This document shows positions 34,255 through 45,356 of a stretch of DNA of 62,580 bases, in pieces. The notes below the pieces were generated by a model, which was not told the DNA's origin, searched no databases, and was given only the letters and a program-made list of their open reading frames with translations. This stretch comes from Peptostreptococcaceae bacterium (GTDB taxonomy: Bacteria > Bacillota > Clostridia > Peptostreptococcales > Peptostreptococcaceae). Numbering within the stretch: the first letter of the stretch is position 1; the number at the start of each line of letters is the position of its first letter. Where the stretch lies: assembly GCA_025210335.1 (NCBI GenBank), contig JAOARY010000029.1, forward strand, positions 1-62,580. The letters run 5' to 3'. The translations under genes and the position numbers were made by a program.

Positions 34255-37200
34255 ATGAAAAAAAGATGTATAGCCATCATACTTATTATGGCTATTATTT
34301 TTACAAATATAGATTTTAATATATTACATTTAAGTTTTGCACAATCTAATGACACTATTATTGTAAAAGATGTTATTAAATTAAATAGTGTCTCTGTAGA
34401 TCAAAACCCTTATACATATAAAGTTAATTTAAAAGATAAAGGTTATGATATGTCAAAGGTTAAAAATGTTGATATCATAAATGAAAACTATAGTGCAAGT
34501 GCAAAACTTGAAGGAGATAATGCAATAATAACATTCAGTGGAACAGGAACTACACAAAAAATTGAGGCTCAAACTACAGATTGGTTTGTAGGAACAGACC
34601 TGACCAGTGAGAATATGAGTAAAACATTTAATACAAGATTTCCAATAAAAAAGATAATCTCAATTGATAAATTACCTGAATTTGATGGAACAAAATTAAC
34701 TATAAAAAATTATTCTTTTACAGGAAATAATGTAAAAGTAGATATGAGAGGTCACCATATACCTCACTACTGGAAACGATTTGGATTTACTGAATCAAAT
34801 GTAAGTAAATTAAGAAATGGTTACTATAGATGGAGAATACCATATACACAAACATACTATGTGTACGATTATAGATTGTATGAAGGAGATAACTTTTATA
34901 CACCTACACACTCGTTGAAAGATGGAAGAAAAAGAGGTATTGTTGAGGTTAAAGGAACAGAGAGTTATTCTTCTCCATACAGATTTATTGATGTATCTTC
35001 AACAAATTATTTTTTTGGTTCAAGTGGGTGGGAAAAACCTGTAAGCTTTAACGGTGGCTCAAATGCAAAAATGACTAGAGATAGAAAATTCATAGATTTT
35101 AAAGCAAGTAGTCCTGTAGACTTTGGAGCTGAACTTACGTTAGACCGTTGGGAGTATGGGGTTAAGGTGGACTATTTATATGAAGTAAACGGATACACTT
35201 ATAACGGAGACTTGGTAGTTTACTATGAAAAAGAAGTTCCAAAACCAAGTGGTCCACCTATAGCAAATTTAACAGTTCCTGAAAGAGTAGGTATAAATAA
35301 AAATTTTATAGCAGATGCCACAAAATCTGTTGCGAGTGAAGGTAACGTAATAGATTGGGCTAAAACAAAATGGTATATAAATGGAGTAAATAAGCCTGAA
35401 TATAATGGAAAAGATAAAATTGAGTTATCCTTTCCAACGGAACAGACAGTTAATATAAAAGTTCAAATAACAGACAACAAAAATTTATCTGACACAGATG
35501 AAAAGCCAGTAATAATTGAGGATTTAACACCAACAGCAGTTGAGGCTCGTGTTGACGCACCACCTATAGTTTATGAGGGCGTTCCTTTTTCAGTAACAAC
35601 TCGTGGAAGTAGAGTATATTATGGTGAGGAATCGTTAAGTGCCAAAAAAGCGGTTGAGAAAGGTATTGCAAGTTATGACTATGATCTATCTTGTGATAAA
35701 GAAGGTTCTTTAAAAGCTGATGGTGGAAAAATAAGTGTAGAAACATTAGGAAGTCAAAATATTACATATACGTTGCAAAGTAAAGATGCAGAAGATAAAG
35801 CAACAGACTATTTTAAAGTTTTACCTACACCTGTTGCAAAATACAAAGTTTTAGGAGTTGTAAAAGAAAATAGAAAATTAACGATAGACACATCTGCATC
35901 TATTCATCATAAAGATTATCCATTCAATGAAAGTGAAACAGAAATTAATATAAAAGACCTTGCAACTGGAGAAAGAGCAACTATAACTCAATCTAATGTT
36001 CATAAAACTAGAAATATAAAAGCTAAAAGATTAGATAATGAAGGCAAAGCAGAACTTCTATTTAAGAAAGAAGGTAATTATGAAGTAGAAGTTTATAAAG
36101 AAGATACTAGAGGGAAAAATGATACATTCAAGGGGAAAATATATGTATATAAAGATAAGCCCCCAATTGTTGATATACAAGGAAAAAAAATAAACTATAG
36201 AGATGATAGTAAAAAAGCTAAAATAAAGCTTAAAATCATATGTGATTCATTAGATGGAGATATTATAAAGTCGAAATCTTTAACTTATGCAGTTGACACA
36301 AATAATAATAATAACTTTTCAGATGAAGATTTTAAAGAATTAGATATAAATTTAGAACAAAAAGAATATGAGTTTGAAACAGATAAAGTGGGAAAATTCA
36401 AATTTAAAATTGAGGCACAAGAAGATCTAACACCCGAAACAATACCTGAATTTGTAACGGAAGATGATTATTTGAAAAGTAGTATAGAAAGGATTGTAGA
36501 AGTTGATAATTTAGCACCACACACAAGTTTAAAAGCTATAAAGAGTCAAACTGTTGAAATTCTTACTTTAATAAAAAAAGAAGGTATTGATACTATACAA
36601 AATAAAATAGCTGATATGAAAACTAATTTAAATAAAGCAAATAATACAATAATAAGTATAATAGATCAAGCAAAAGAAGTTATCCTTGATGGACAAATAA
36701 TAAAATTAATGAGAGAGTTTCCTATTTATCCATCACCTACAAAAGATGGCAAACTTGATGATGGTTTGATAGATTATTTTAAGATACAAACCGATAAATA
36801 TTATTTGTATAGAGCAACTGATAGACGATATTATGTAAGACGATTTTCAGATGGTATGCAAGTTGCATCTTTTGATGAATCCTTTAGATATAATAATTTT
36901 AAATTTGTAGGAAATACTTTGTTTGCATGTAGTGATTACAGAAATCCTAAAACTGTAATAATAGATTTAGATAAAAACCGAAAACAGACACTAAATGGGA
37001 AAGCTCTAAGATTAGACTACAATGAAAAACTAGATTTGATGTTACTTGAGAATGATTCGACCAACAGATATGAAGGTATTTATCATAAAAAAAATAACCA
37101 AATTAGATTAATTAATGATAAAGATGATATAGAATTATTTTCAGAAAATATAGATAGAATAGTAAAAAATTCAAGTGATGAAACAGTTTCTTTTTTAACA

Positions 37201-40200
37201 GATGTAAAATATAATTCTTACACAAAAAAATATGAATGGAAATTAATGGACTTAAATACATATAGAGGGGATTTGAGTTTAAGAAAAAAAGTTACTTTTG
37301 ATAGAGAAGATTATTCTGATGTAAAGTTAATTAAAGCAAGTAATTCCATAGAACTTGCAAGTGGGAAATTTAATCGTTCTCCAAATACAGATAAAGATAT
37401 ATATGTTGCTTTCCAAATGAAACAAGCTAGATATGATTCCTATGATAAAATAAATGGATATGTAAAAATTGCAATGTATAATCCTGACTATAATAATTTT
37501 ACTACTTATTTTAATATTACAATAAATAATACAATGGATATAAAAGGGAAAACTGGAACATTTCAAAACTTTGGAAATGTAAAAGCTGTTTATAATAAAA
37601 ATGATAAATACGTATACTTTTTATTTGACCAAAAATATGAATATAGATTCGGTCATAAGAACAGATATAGAAAAGCATATATGGTAACAAAAGGAGCAAA
37701 ACTTTCTTCTAGTTCAACTTATATTACATCAAGAAATATTCGCCAAGATTATTATTGTGGATATAGTACTAATGATGGATATGAAAGAATAGATCCTCTA
37801 GAATTAATAGATGTTTCTATAGTTAACAATAAGTTATCTATAGTCACTGAGACAGATGATAATTGGTTCGAGAACACAAAAGCATATATCTTTAGTTCGA
37901 GTTTATATAAATATTATTCAAAAGATGATTGTGAAGGTCAAGTTCATAATGAAACAGAGTATCGTAGAAATTATGAAGATATAACTCCATCAGAGCAGTT
38001 TGCATATTATTATAATTACAATAAAGAAATTCCTAGATATATACATTATATAAATGATTATGCTGAATATCACTATAAACATAGAGATTATCTAAAATAT
38101 ATAGATAAAAACGGAAATGATACAACTTTGCATATGACAAAAAGAGATCAAGATATTAGGTATGAAAGAGTAAATGTAAAAGGAAAGGATTGGATTGTAC
38201 TTATAGAATATCGAGTTAGTGGATACTCTCCAAATCAAGAAGATTATATTCAAAAAGTAAAAATGATTGATACAACGAATAATGCCATATATGATTGTAA
38301 ATTTTATGGAGCTAATATGAGAGAAGGTAATTTAGCAATACAAGTAAAAGGAAATAAAATATTTTTATTTGCAGAACTATATATAGGTTATTTTGATACT
38401 AGTACTAAAGAATATAAAGATTATAAAAATGAAGCATGGAGATTCAATTTTGAAGATGAAAAAGGAGATTTTATAAATTCATTTAAGAATTGGGACGCAA
38501 ATGTATTACAGGTATATCAATTGTTTGATGGAGTAAATATTTTACAAAAAGTTAAAGAGTATGTTCCTTCAAAAACAGATTCACAAAGATATTTAATGAT
38601 AATCGCAGACAAATCTGTAAATTTAACAAGTCAAGATATTAATGAAATAGCTGCTGCTATGAAATTAAAAAATTTAAGTTGTATATGGTTTGGTAATTCA
38701 AGTAATCAGTACGTAGGTCAAAGACTTGCAAATGCCACAAATGGTACATTTTTTACACATTCAAATTATGATGATGATATAGCAAAACTTGAAAATTATA
38801 TAAAATCAAAGGTTCCACCAACAAATACAAATTATACTAAAATAATAAAAAAAGGTGAAAAAATAACTTACGATAAAGTTTATCTCGATATTGAAAATGA
38901 TGAATACCTTGAATCGGAGATAAAATGGTACTATAGACACATTCCTAAAATTGATGGAAAAGCTGATTTTGCAGATAAATGGTTAGATGATCCAATAACT
39001 TCTTTTGACAAAGATGGTACTTACTATGCATCATGGACAACTATTGATAATCCACCACCTTCAAATACTGATGATAGGTTTATACCATATAGAAAAAATG
39101 CAATACGACATGAATTAGAAATAATCGTAGGTAGTGGATCAGAGATAGTAAAGCCCGAGATTACTGTAAATATAGGAGGAGCATTAAAGGCTAATAGGAA
39201 AGTAGATATACAATTATTACCAATCAAAGGAAAGTACGATTTAGATTATTCAAGTGTAGAACTGCAAGTCATACCTACAAATGGAGATACTGATTGTGAA
39301 ATATTCAATAAAAAAGTATCTAATTTAGAGTATAATTATCTATTTAAAAATATAGAAGATACAGAAGTTAATGTAAAGGCTAGAATCAAAGATGTTAAAG
39401 GAAATTGGTCGGATTGGGCAGAAACATCTTCTACCATAAAAAAAGACTTGTATCCTATATCAAGCTTTACAATTGAAAAAGAATTTATAAGAGATGAAAA
39501 CGGAATAGCAAAAATAAAAATAGAGGATTATTCTTCTTCTCCTGATGATTATATAGAAGAAACAACATATTATATAGATTACAACAATGACAGCATCGGA
39601 CAAGATGATGAAGAAGTAATTCTAAATGAAAATGGAGAAATTGAAACAGGATACTTGGATCTAGTTGATACTAATTTTAATGTAATCCAAAAAGTTACAG
39701 AAGGATTCAAAGAAGAAACTATTCCTGAATTTATTACAGAAGATGATTATTTGAAAGCTACGTGTAGTAAAATAACAACAATAAAAGATGTAGTAGACAA
39801 CCCTAAGTTAGAAGTAAATCCTAAGTTTATGACTATTGGAACACCATTAAGTTATATTCAAAGTCATAATGTAGCGGAACTGGATAGTGATGGAGACGTG
39901 ATTAAAGATATTGAATATTACATGTATCATGATAACAACTATTTTGAAAACTCTAAATTACATGAAAAACATAATACAATTTACAAGTATAAAGTAGAAA
40001 AATTAAACTATGCAGGAAAATACAAATTTAAATATCGTTATACCACTGAAAAAGGAAAGGTATCCGATTGGAGTAACATAGAAGAAGTAATAGCACATAG
40101 ACCACCAATTGCGGGATTTAACCTTCCACATGGCTTTATAAAGGACAATGTATTTAAAAAAGGAACAACATTAGGTATAGTGTCTACCGCTTATGATTTA

Positions 40201-41727
40201 GATCATAAGAGCATGGCAAATAAGGGGATAGTAGAAACTAAATATTATGTGAAAAGAGCCATAGAAAATGATAATAGATACAAAGAAATAGATGAAAATT
40301 ATGTTTTAGATACAACAGATCAATTAACTATTAAACAAGTGGTTGAAGATGTGGAAGGAGCAACAGCTCAAGTAACTAAAACTATTAATGTTGTAGATGC
40401 CAAGCTAGAAGGAGAAATAATTCCTAATCCTCAACATGCAGGAGGAGAAATAATTTTACGAGCTAATGTAGGTACAGATTGTAAAGTGGTTGTAGTTACT
40501 AATCCTCTTAAACAATTTGATTCCAGTATGGAAGAATATATAACATTAGAAAAAGTAAATTCTAATACATTTGAAAAGAAGATAATTATTCCTCAAAAAA
40601 CAAAAGATGATAATTATGATTTTAGATTTATAGCAAAATATCCATATTTGATCCAATTAGAAGATACAAAAACTTTAACAGTAGAAACACCTATAGAACT
40701 TAATTCAACAATAACTCCAATAGCTCCTAATGAATATAGTTCAATAGAAGATAATACTAAGAATAATAATAAGATTAAAGTTGCAGCAGGAGAAAAAATA
40801 AAGGTTGTAGCAGAAGTAAATTGCCCAATCCCAATACTTCAAGTTGAGGCTTATTTAGAAGGAGAAGGCAGCATATTTTTAACTTATAATTCAACAAGTA
40901 AGAAATGGGAGGGAATAGCAGACATTAGAGATACTAAAATAGATAAAGACTTTTATAGTTTCAATATAAGAGCAACAGCAGTTAATGGTTCTTATAAAGA
41001 AAATGCTCATAGGTCCTGGATCAATACTCCAATTAACTTAGAACCTAAAATACCAACTGATTTAGTAATTGATTCTAAGTTAGCTGTAATAGCAGAAACA
41101 ACTAAATATCCAACAGCTTTAAAAGTCACTATGTTTAAAGGTACAGCTTATCAAAGTGTAATACATTTAAATTCAAGTTATATAAATGACAATAAAAATA
41201 AATCCTGGTTAAAAGAATATTATGTACCAAAGGATATTCCGGAAGGCAATTATAAAATAGAGTTTACTGCAACAACGCCTAACGGAAATTCAGAAACAAA
41301 AATAGTACCAATTAAAATGAACGCTTTAAAAATAATTTCAGCATCTCTAGTTCCTGATCCTGCACTTGCAGGAGATGAACTGATATTTACTATAGAAACA
41401 CAAGGATATGCAGAAAAAATTGAAATAGTTGTTCCTGATGATATGAAAAGTAAAGATAATATTTCAGGTAAATGGAATAGATCAGGAAAATATACTTATC
41501 CATTATCTTTCAAAGTAAATAAAAACAAAAATCATAAAACAGATAAATTTAATTACATTACAAGTGTTATGGTAGACAAAACTTTAACTCCTAAAAACAA
41601 AAGATTGAGAGAACCATATAGATTTACTGTAAGAGCTTACAAAGGTACTACGGTAAGAGAGAAAGAGTTGACGTTAGATGTAAGAAGAAGTGTACTAGAT
41701 CTAATAAAGCCAGGATTAAAAAAATAG
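34255..41727 (+). CDS. Giant secreted surface protein with PKD-like, propeller-like and VWA-like regions
   Basis: 2490 residues with signal peptide 1-29 (SFAQ-SN) and site AAGGGGGG. PKD/Ig-like modules lie at about 335-640; the motif ETIPEF(V/I)TEDDYLK recurs at about 735 and 1825 within two related modules. Residues about 840-1390 are Asp/Tyr/Asn-rich strands resembling a beta-propeller. RYLMIIADKSVNLTSQDINE near 1450 resembles the start of a VWA domain, with only part of the metal site. The last 450 residues contain repeated strand domains (LEGEIIPNPQHAGGEI, ISASLVPDPALAGDEL). There is no LPXTG or SLH anchor, so retention may depend on the neighbouring SLH protein. A probable adhesin or mating-contact factor; function inferred. 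Confidence 0.75.
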   Translation: MKKRCIAIILIMAIIFTNIDFNILHLSFAQSNDTIIVKDVIKLNSVSVDQNPYTYKVNLKDKGYDMSKVKNVDIINENYSASAKLEGDNAIITFSGTGTTQKIEAQTTDWFVGTDLTSENMSKTFNTRFPIKKIISIDKLPEFDGTKLTIKNYSFTGNNVKVDMRGHHIPHYWKRFGFTESNVSKLRNGYYRWRIPYTQTYYVYDYRLYEGDNFYTPTHSLKDGRKRGIVEVKGTESYSSPYRFIDVSSTNYFFGSSGWEKPVSFNGGSNAKMTRDRKFIDFKASSPVDFGAELTLDRWEYGVKVDYLYEVNGYTYNGDLVVYYEKEVPKPSGPPIANLTVPERVGINKNFIADATKSVASEGNVIDWAKTKWYINGVNKPEYNGKDKIELSFPTEQTVNIKVQITDNKNLSDTDEKPVIIEDLTPTAVEARVDAPPIVYEGVPFSVTTRGSRVYYGEESLSAKKAVEKGIASYDYDLSCDKEGSLKADGGKISVETLGSQNITYTLQSKDAEDKATDYFKVLPTPVAKYKVLGVVKENRKLTIDTSASIHHKDYPFNESETEINIKDLATGERATITQSNVHKTRNIKAKRLDNEGKAELLFKKEGNYEVEVYKEDTRGKNDTFKGKIYVYKDKPPIVDIQGKKINYRDDSKKAKIKLKIICDSLDGDIIKSKSLTYAVDTNNNNNFSDEDFKELDINLEQKEYEFETDKVGKFKFKIEAQEDLTPETIPEFVTEDDYLKSSIERIVEVDNLAPHTSLKAIKSQTVEILTLIKKEGIDTIQNKIADMKTNLNKANNTIISIIDQAKEVILDGQIIKLMREFPIYPSPTKDGKLDDGLIDYFKIQTDKYYLYRATDRRYYVRRFSDGMQVASFDESFRYNNFKFVGNTLFACSDYRNPKTVIIDLDKNRKQTLNGKALRLDYNEKLDLMLLENDSTNRYEGIYHKKNNQIRLINDKDDIELFSENIDRIVKNSSDETVSFLTDVKYNSYTKKYEWKLMDLNTYRGDLSLRKKVTFDREDYSDVKLIKASNSIELASGKFNRSPNTDKDIYVAFQMKQARYDSYDKINGYVKIAMYNPDYNNFTTYFNITINNTMDIKGKTGTFQNFGNVKAVYNKNDKYVYFLFDQKYEYRFGHKNRYRKAYMVTKGAKLSSSSTYITSRNIRQDYYCGYSTNDGYERIDPLELIDVSIVNNKLSIVTETDDNWFENTKAYIFSSSLYKYYSKDDCEGQVHNETEYRRNYEDITPSEQFAYYYNYNKEIPRYIHYINDYAEYHYKHRDYLKYIDKNGNDTTLHMTKRDQDIRYERVNVKGKDWIVLIEYRVSGYSPNQEDYIQKVKMIDTTNNAIYDCKFYGANMREGNLAIQVKGNKIFLFAELYIGYFDTSTKEYKDYKNEAWRFNFEDEKGDFINSFKNWDANVLQVYQLFDGVNILQKVKEYVPSKTDSQRYLMIIADKSVNLTSQDINEIAAAMKLKNLSCIWFGNSSNQYVGQRLANATNGTFFTHSNYDDDIAKLENYIKSKVPPTNTNYTKIIKKGEKITYDKVYLDIENDEYLESEIKWYYRHIPKIDGKADFADKWLDDPITSFDKDGTYYASWTTIDNPPPSNTDDRFIPYRKNAIRHELEIIVGSGSEIVKPEITVNIGGALKANRKVDIQLLPIKGKYDLDYSSVELQVIPTNGDTDCEIFNKKVSNLEYNYLFKNIEDTEVNVKARIKDVKGNWSDWAETSSTIKKDLYPISSFTIEKEFIRDENGIAKIKIEDYSSSPDDYIEETTYYIDYNNDSIGQDDEEVILNENGEIETGYLDLVDTNFNVIQKVTEGFKEETIPEFITEDDYLKATCSKITTIKDVVDNPKLEVNPKFMTIGTPLSYIQSHNVAELDSDGDVIKDIEYYMYHDNNYFENSKLHEKHNTIYKYKVEKLNYAGKYKFKYRYTTEKGKVSDWSNIEEVIAHRPPIAGFNLPHGFIKDNVFKKGTTLGIVSTAYDLDHKSMANKGIVETKYYVKRAIENDNRYKEIDENYVLDTTDQLTIKQVVEDVEGATAQVTKTINVVDAKLEGEIIPNPQHAGGEIILRANVGTDCKVVVVTNPLKQFDSSMEEYITLEKVNSNTFEKKIIIPQKTKDDNYDFRFIAKYPYLIQLEDTKTLTVETPIELNSTITPIAPNEYSSIEDNTKNNNKIKVAAGEKIKVVAEVNCPIPILQVEAYLEGEGSIFLTYNSTSKKWEGIADIRDTKIDKDFYSFNIRATAVNGSYKENAHRSWINTPINLEPKIPTDLVIDSKLAVIAETTKYPTALKVTMFKGTAYQSVIHLNSSYINDNKNKSWLKEYYVPKDIPEGNYKIEFTATTPNGNSETKIVPIKMNALKIISASLVPDPALAGDELIFTIETQGYAEKIEIVVPDDMKSKDNISGKWNRSGKYTYPLSFKVNKNKNHKTDKFNYITSVMVDKTLTPKNKRLREPYRFTVRAYKGTTVREKELTLDVRRSVLDLIKPGLKK

Positions 41728-41750
41728 GAAGGAGCTAATTTAGCTCCTTC
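41728..41750 (+). terminator. Terminator after the giant surface protein
   Basis: GAAGGAGCTAA and TTAGCTCCTTC are perfectly complementary, starting right after the TAG. Confidence 0.65.
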
Positions 41751-41777
41751 TCCATAAATTAAAAAGGGGGATTTATT

Positions 41778-43970
41778 ATGGAACAAATATTAATTATAGC
41801 CGAGAAACCGTCAGTTGCGAAAAGTATTGCTACTGCTCTAAAGGCTAACAAAAAACAAGATGGATATTTTGAAGGTAATGGATATTATGTGTCTTATGCT
41901 TTTGGACACCTTTATACATTAGCAGATACAAAAGACTATAATCCTGATATGCAAAAATGGGATCTTAAGGATTATCCTTTTGTTCCTGGAAGTTTTAAAT
42001 ATAAAGCAACAAATGATCCAGGAATAAAAAAGCAAATCAAAACCCTTAAGCAACTTGCTAGTAAATCAGATCTTCTTATAAATGCTTGTGATGGAGATAG
42101 AGAGGGAGAGCTTATATTCGCAGAAATAAAGAACGATTTAAATATAAATAAGCCTATAAAAAGATTGTGGATCACATCACACACACCAAAAGACATTGAA
42201 AAAGGTATGAATAATCTTAAAGGACATATGCAAAACCTTGAAAATGCCGGTTATTGTAGACAACAAATAGATTGGTTAATAGGAATAAATTTAACTGTAG
42301 TTTATACTTTAAAATCAGGTGATGGACAAGTTCTTAAAGTTGGTAGAGTATTACTTCCTACTCTAAAGCTTATATATGATAGAGAGGTGGAAATAGCCCA
42401 ATTCAAATCAAAACCTTTTTATATGCTAAAGAGCAGCTTTAAATCAGGTGATGAAAGCTATATAGGTACTTATTATAATAAAGAAGGAGATAATAAATTT
42501 TCTTCAAAAGAAGATATATTATCTATTCAAGAGGCCATAAAAAATAAGCCTGGTACAGTTATAAAAAAAGAAGGTAAGAAGTCAAAACAAAATGCTCCAA
42601 AGTTATTTTCACTTACTGATCTACAAGGTCATATTACTAGTAAATTCAAAGGTTTCTCCTCTGATAAGGTACTTAAAGTAATGCAGAGCTTGTATGAGAA
42701 AAAATATCTTACATATCCTCGTACAGCTAGTAGATACCTTGATGATAGTCAAATCAAAGATGCAGAAGAAAGTCTTAATGCAGTTATTAATATTCCAGGA
42801 CTAATTAAGGATCAAGCTGCAATAGAATTTCATACAGAGAAAAGAGTATTTGACAGCTCTAAAGTAGACAGCCACCCGGCCATTATTCCTACTTATATAG
42901 TTCCTGACATAGACAAATTAAGCGAAGATGAAAAAATAGTATATATGGAAGTTGTAAAACGTTTCGTAGCTCAATTTATGCAATCAGCAGTATATGACAC
43001 GGTTGAGATTATTACAAAAGTTGAAGAATATGAATTTATTACTAGGGGTAAAGTTCTTATTCAGGAAGGTTGGAAAGAACTCTATCGATCTAAAGATGAT
43101 TCAGAAGATGAAGAAAACAAAGATCAGGACCAAGAGGATAAAATATCAGCTAAAAATTTAAATGAAGGAGATGCAGTTGAATTAGATAGCTCGGAACTTA
43201 AAGAAGGGAAAACAACTCCCCCGGCACATTATACTGAAAAAACTTTATTATCAGCTATGGAGAATTGTGGTAAGCAAGTAGAGAATGAGGAAGATGTACT
43301 AACAGGATTCACTATCGGCACTCCTGCAACAAGGGCAGATACTATTAAAAAGCTTATAGATACTGATTATATTATTCAAAAAGGAAAAAACCTTCTTATC
43401 ACGGACAAAGGAGCTAAAGTAATTCACTTTTTCCCTGTTAAAAGACTTCTTAAAGTTGATTTTACTGGTAAAATAGAAAAGACATTAAAAGATATAGAAA
43501 ATGGAGAATATGACAGTAATACATTCATGGAAAAAATGACTTCTTTCATTGTGAAAAATGTTGAAGAAATGAAAAATAGTGAAATCGGAGTTATTAAAAA
43601 ACAGCAAAATATAATAGGTAAGTGTCCTGATTGTGGTAAAAATGTAATTGAAACTAGTAAAGCTTACTCATGCGAAGGAACAAGAGATGATAAGTGTAAA
43701 TTTACGCTATGGAAAGATGATAAATTCTTTAAGCATTTTGGTAAGAAAATGACAGAAACTATAGCGAAAAATTTAGTTAATAAAAAACAGGCCAAAGTAA
43801 AAGGACTTAAGAGTACCAAAAAAGAAGATGTGAAATTTGATGCGATAATTTCTATAAAGAAAGATCCTGAATCCGGTTATTGGAAATATGAAATGAGTTT
43901 TGATAATAAAAAGCCTAAAGGTTCAAATAAAAAGAAAACTAAAATCAAATTCAAGAGTAAGAGCAGCTAA
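41778..43970 (+). CDS. topB: Type IA DNA topoisomerase III
   Basis: 730 residues after AAAGGGGG. Toprim motifs EKPSVAKSIA (9-18) and DGDREGE (105-111), catalytic Tyr313 in LTYPRTASRYL, and FTIGTPATRADTIKKL. The C-terminus has a four-Cys zinc finger (CPDCGKN to CEGTRDDKC) and a Lys-rich tail. Gram-positive conjugative plasmids often carry TopB for decatenation during replication or transfer. An acidic insert (DDSEDEENKDQDQED) sits near residue 452. A terminator follows. Confidence 0.95.
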   Translation: MEQILIIAEKPSVAKSIATALKANKKQDGYFEGNGYYVSYAFGHLYTLADTKDYNPDMQKWDLKDYPFVPGSFKYKATNDPGIKKQIKTLKQLASKSDLLINACDGDREGELIFAEIKNDLNINKPIKRLWITSHTPKDIEKGMNNLKGHMQNLENAGYCRQQIDWLIGINLTVVYTLKSGDGQVLKVGRVLLPTLKLIYDREVEIAQFKSKPFYMLKSSFKSGDESYIGTYYNKEGDNKFSSKEDILSIQEAIKNKPGTVIKKEGKKSKQNAPKLFSLTDLQGHITSKFKGFSSDKVLKVMQSLYEKKYLTYPRTASRYLDDSQIKDAEESLNAVINIPGLIKDQAAIEFHTEKRVFDSSKVDSHPAIIPTYIVPDIDKLSEDEKIVYMEVVKRFVAQFMQSAVYDTVEIITKVEEYEFITRGKVLIQEGWKELYRSKDDSEDEENKDQDQEDKISAKNLNEGDAVELDSSELKEGKTTPPAHYTEKTLLSAMENCGKQVENEEDVLTGFTIGTPATRADTIKKLIDTDYIIQKGKNLLITDKGAKVIHFFPVKRLLKVDFTGKIEKTLKDIENGEYDSNTFMEKMTSFIVKNVEEMKNSEIGVIKKQQNIIGKCPDCGKNVIETSKAYSCEGTRDDKCKFTLWKDDKFFKHFGKKMTETIAKNLVNKKQAKVKGLKSTKKEDVKFDAIISIKKDPESGYWKYEMSFDNKKPKGSNKKKTKIKFKSKSS

Positions 43971-43988
43971 AAATTTTAGCTGCTTTTT
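43962..43988 (+). terminator. Terminator overlapping the topB stop
   Basis: AGCAGCTAAAA / TTTTAGCTGCT stem followed by five T residues. A second terminator at 45357 uses the same AGCAGCTA arm. Confidence 0.85.
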
Positions 43989-44012
43989 CTGTATTAATTT
44001 TCAGAAAAGTGG

Positions 44013-44080
44013 TATAATGAATATGTAAACATAAATAAACATTGTAAACATATTGTAAATACTACATTTTAATGTTTACA
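44013..44080 (+). promoter_or_regulatory. Promoter with a cluster of TGTAAACAT operators
   Basis: TATAAT at 44013-44018 with a TGG extension just upstream. Downstream lie TGTAAACAT at 44024 and 44043 (19 bp apart), TGTAAATA at 44054 and the inverted ATGTTTACA at 44072. The arrangement suggests autorepression by the ribbon-helix-helix domain of the next gene. Confidence 0.65.
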
Positions 44081-44105
44081 TATTTATTATGAAGGGGTGA
44101 AAGGA

Positions 44106-45347
44106 ATGAAAGATACTACTTATAGTGTGAGAATGCCGGAGGATCTTAAAGAAAAATTAACAGATCTTATAAAGCAATCTGATTTACCTGCTAAAGATTT
44201 TATATCTGAAATGGTACAAACATATGAAATCAATAAATCCAAAGAATTAGTTCCGCTTATAGAGGAAGATCTAAATGAACTCCAATCAATTACTAAAAGA
44301 ATATCTAGTATATTCATAAACATGGGTGAAAGAGTAGACACTACATTAAAAGATAAAGATCTTGAATATAAAATGTTAATAGAAAAAAAAGAAAAGCTTA
44401 TAGAAACTTTACAGGGGAAAATAAACACATTAGAAGAATTAAATAGCATAATAAATACAGATATCAGTAAATTAGAAGATACAGTTGATGATTTGAAGAA
44501 AAAAAATACAAACATTAAAAATGAGCTATCAGAACAGGTAAACAAGCTTACAGAGATAAATAACAGTAATAAAGCTTTGATAGAGGAATACAAAGGTAAA
44601 ATAGATACCTTAACTGGAATCGTAGAGGAATATAAAGGATATAAAGAAGAAATACATACCGTAAAAAAAGAATTAGATGCTGCTACAAAAGAAAAAGATG
44701 TTTTTAGTAATGAAAATATTCGTTTACATAATTTAATTAATGAACTTAAATCTACTATAGATGATATGAAAGAAAAGTTTAGTACAGAGTTAGAAGATAC
44801 TAATAATAGGCATACTGAATCTATTAATTCTTTAAAGGAAAAATTGTATTTTGAAAAAGATAAAGCTCTATTGGATCAGGATAAAAAACACCAGGAAAAA
44901 ATACAAGAGATCCAGGTCGAATTTAATAATAAAGTAAAAGTATTACTAGATGATATTGAAAAAACAAGAAAAGAGCATGAAAAAGCTTTACTAGACAAAG
45001 ATAATAATCATCAAGAAAAGATAGAGAAAATCCAAGGTGAATTTAATATAAAAGAAAAATCTTTATTAGATAAAATTGAATTTAATAACAAAGAACATGA
45101 GAAAGCTTTACTAGATAAAGATAACAAACATCAAGAAGAAGTAGAAAAGATCCAGGGTGAATTTAAAGTAAAAGAAAATAATTTACTAGATGAAATTGAA
45201 TCTACCAAAAAAGAAAATGAGAAAGCTTTGCTAGAGCAAAATAAAAAACACCAGGAAGAAATACAAAAGCTCCAGGGTGAATTTAACATAAAAGAAAAAG
45301 ATTTATTAGATAAGCTTAAAGAGGCAAATAAAAGTAAAAAGAAATAA
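44106..45347 (+). CDS. KfrA-like DNA-binding coiled-coil protein with tandem repeats
   Basis: 413 residues from the ATG at 44106 after GTGAAAGGA. A ribbon-helix-helix domain (residues 1-45: TTYSVRMPEDLKEKLTDLIK, then AKDFISEMV) precedes a continuous coiled coil. Four tandem repeats of about 40 residues near the end share KALL-(D/E)-HQE and (I/L)QGEFN. KfrA proteins of other plasmids have the same plan with a different DNA-binding head, repress their own promoters and help partition. The upstream operator cluster supports autoregulation. Family membership is by architecture, not homology. Confidence 0.65.
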   Translation: MKDTTYSVRMPEDLKEKLTDLIKQSDLPAKDFISEMVQTYEINKSKELVPLIEEDLNELQSITKRISSIFINMGERVDTTLKDKDLEYKMLIEKKEKLIETLQGKINTLEELNSIINTDISKLEDTVDDLKKKNTNIKNELSEQVNKLTEINNSNKALIEEYKGKIDTLTGIVEEYKGYKEEIHTVKKELDAATKEKDVFSNENIRLHNLINELKSTIDDMKEKFSTELEDTNNRHTESINSLKEKLYFEKDKALLDQDKKHQEKIQEIQVEFNNKVKVLLDDIEKTRKEHEKALLDKDNNHQEKIEKIQGEFNIKEKSLLDKIEFNNKEHEKALLDKDNKHQEEVEKIQGEFKVKENNLLDEIESTKKENEKALLEQNKKHQEEIQKLQGEFNIKEKDLLDKLKEANKSKKK

Positions 45348-45356
45348 TAATTCAGG

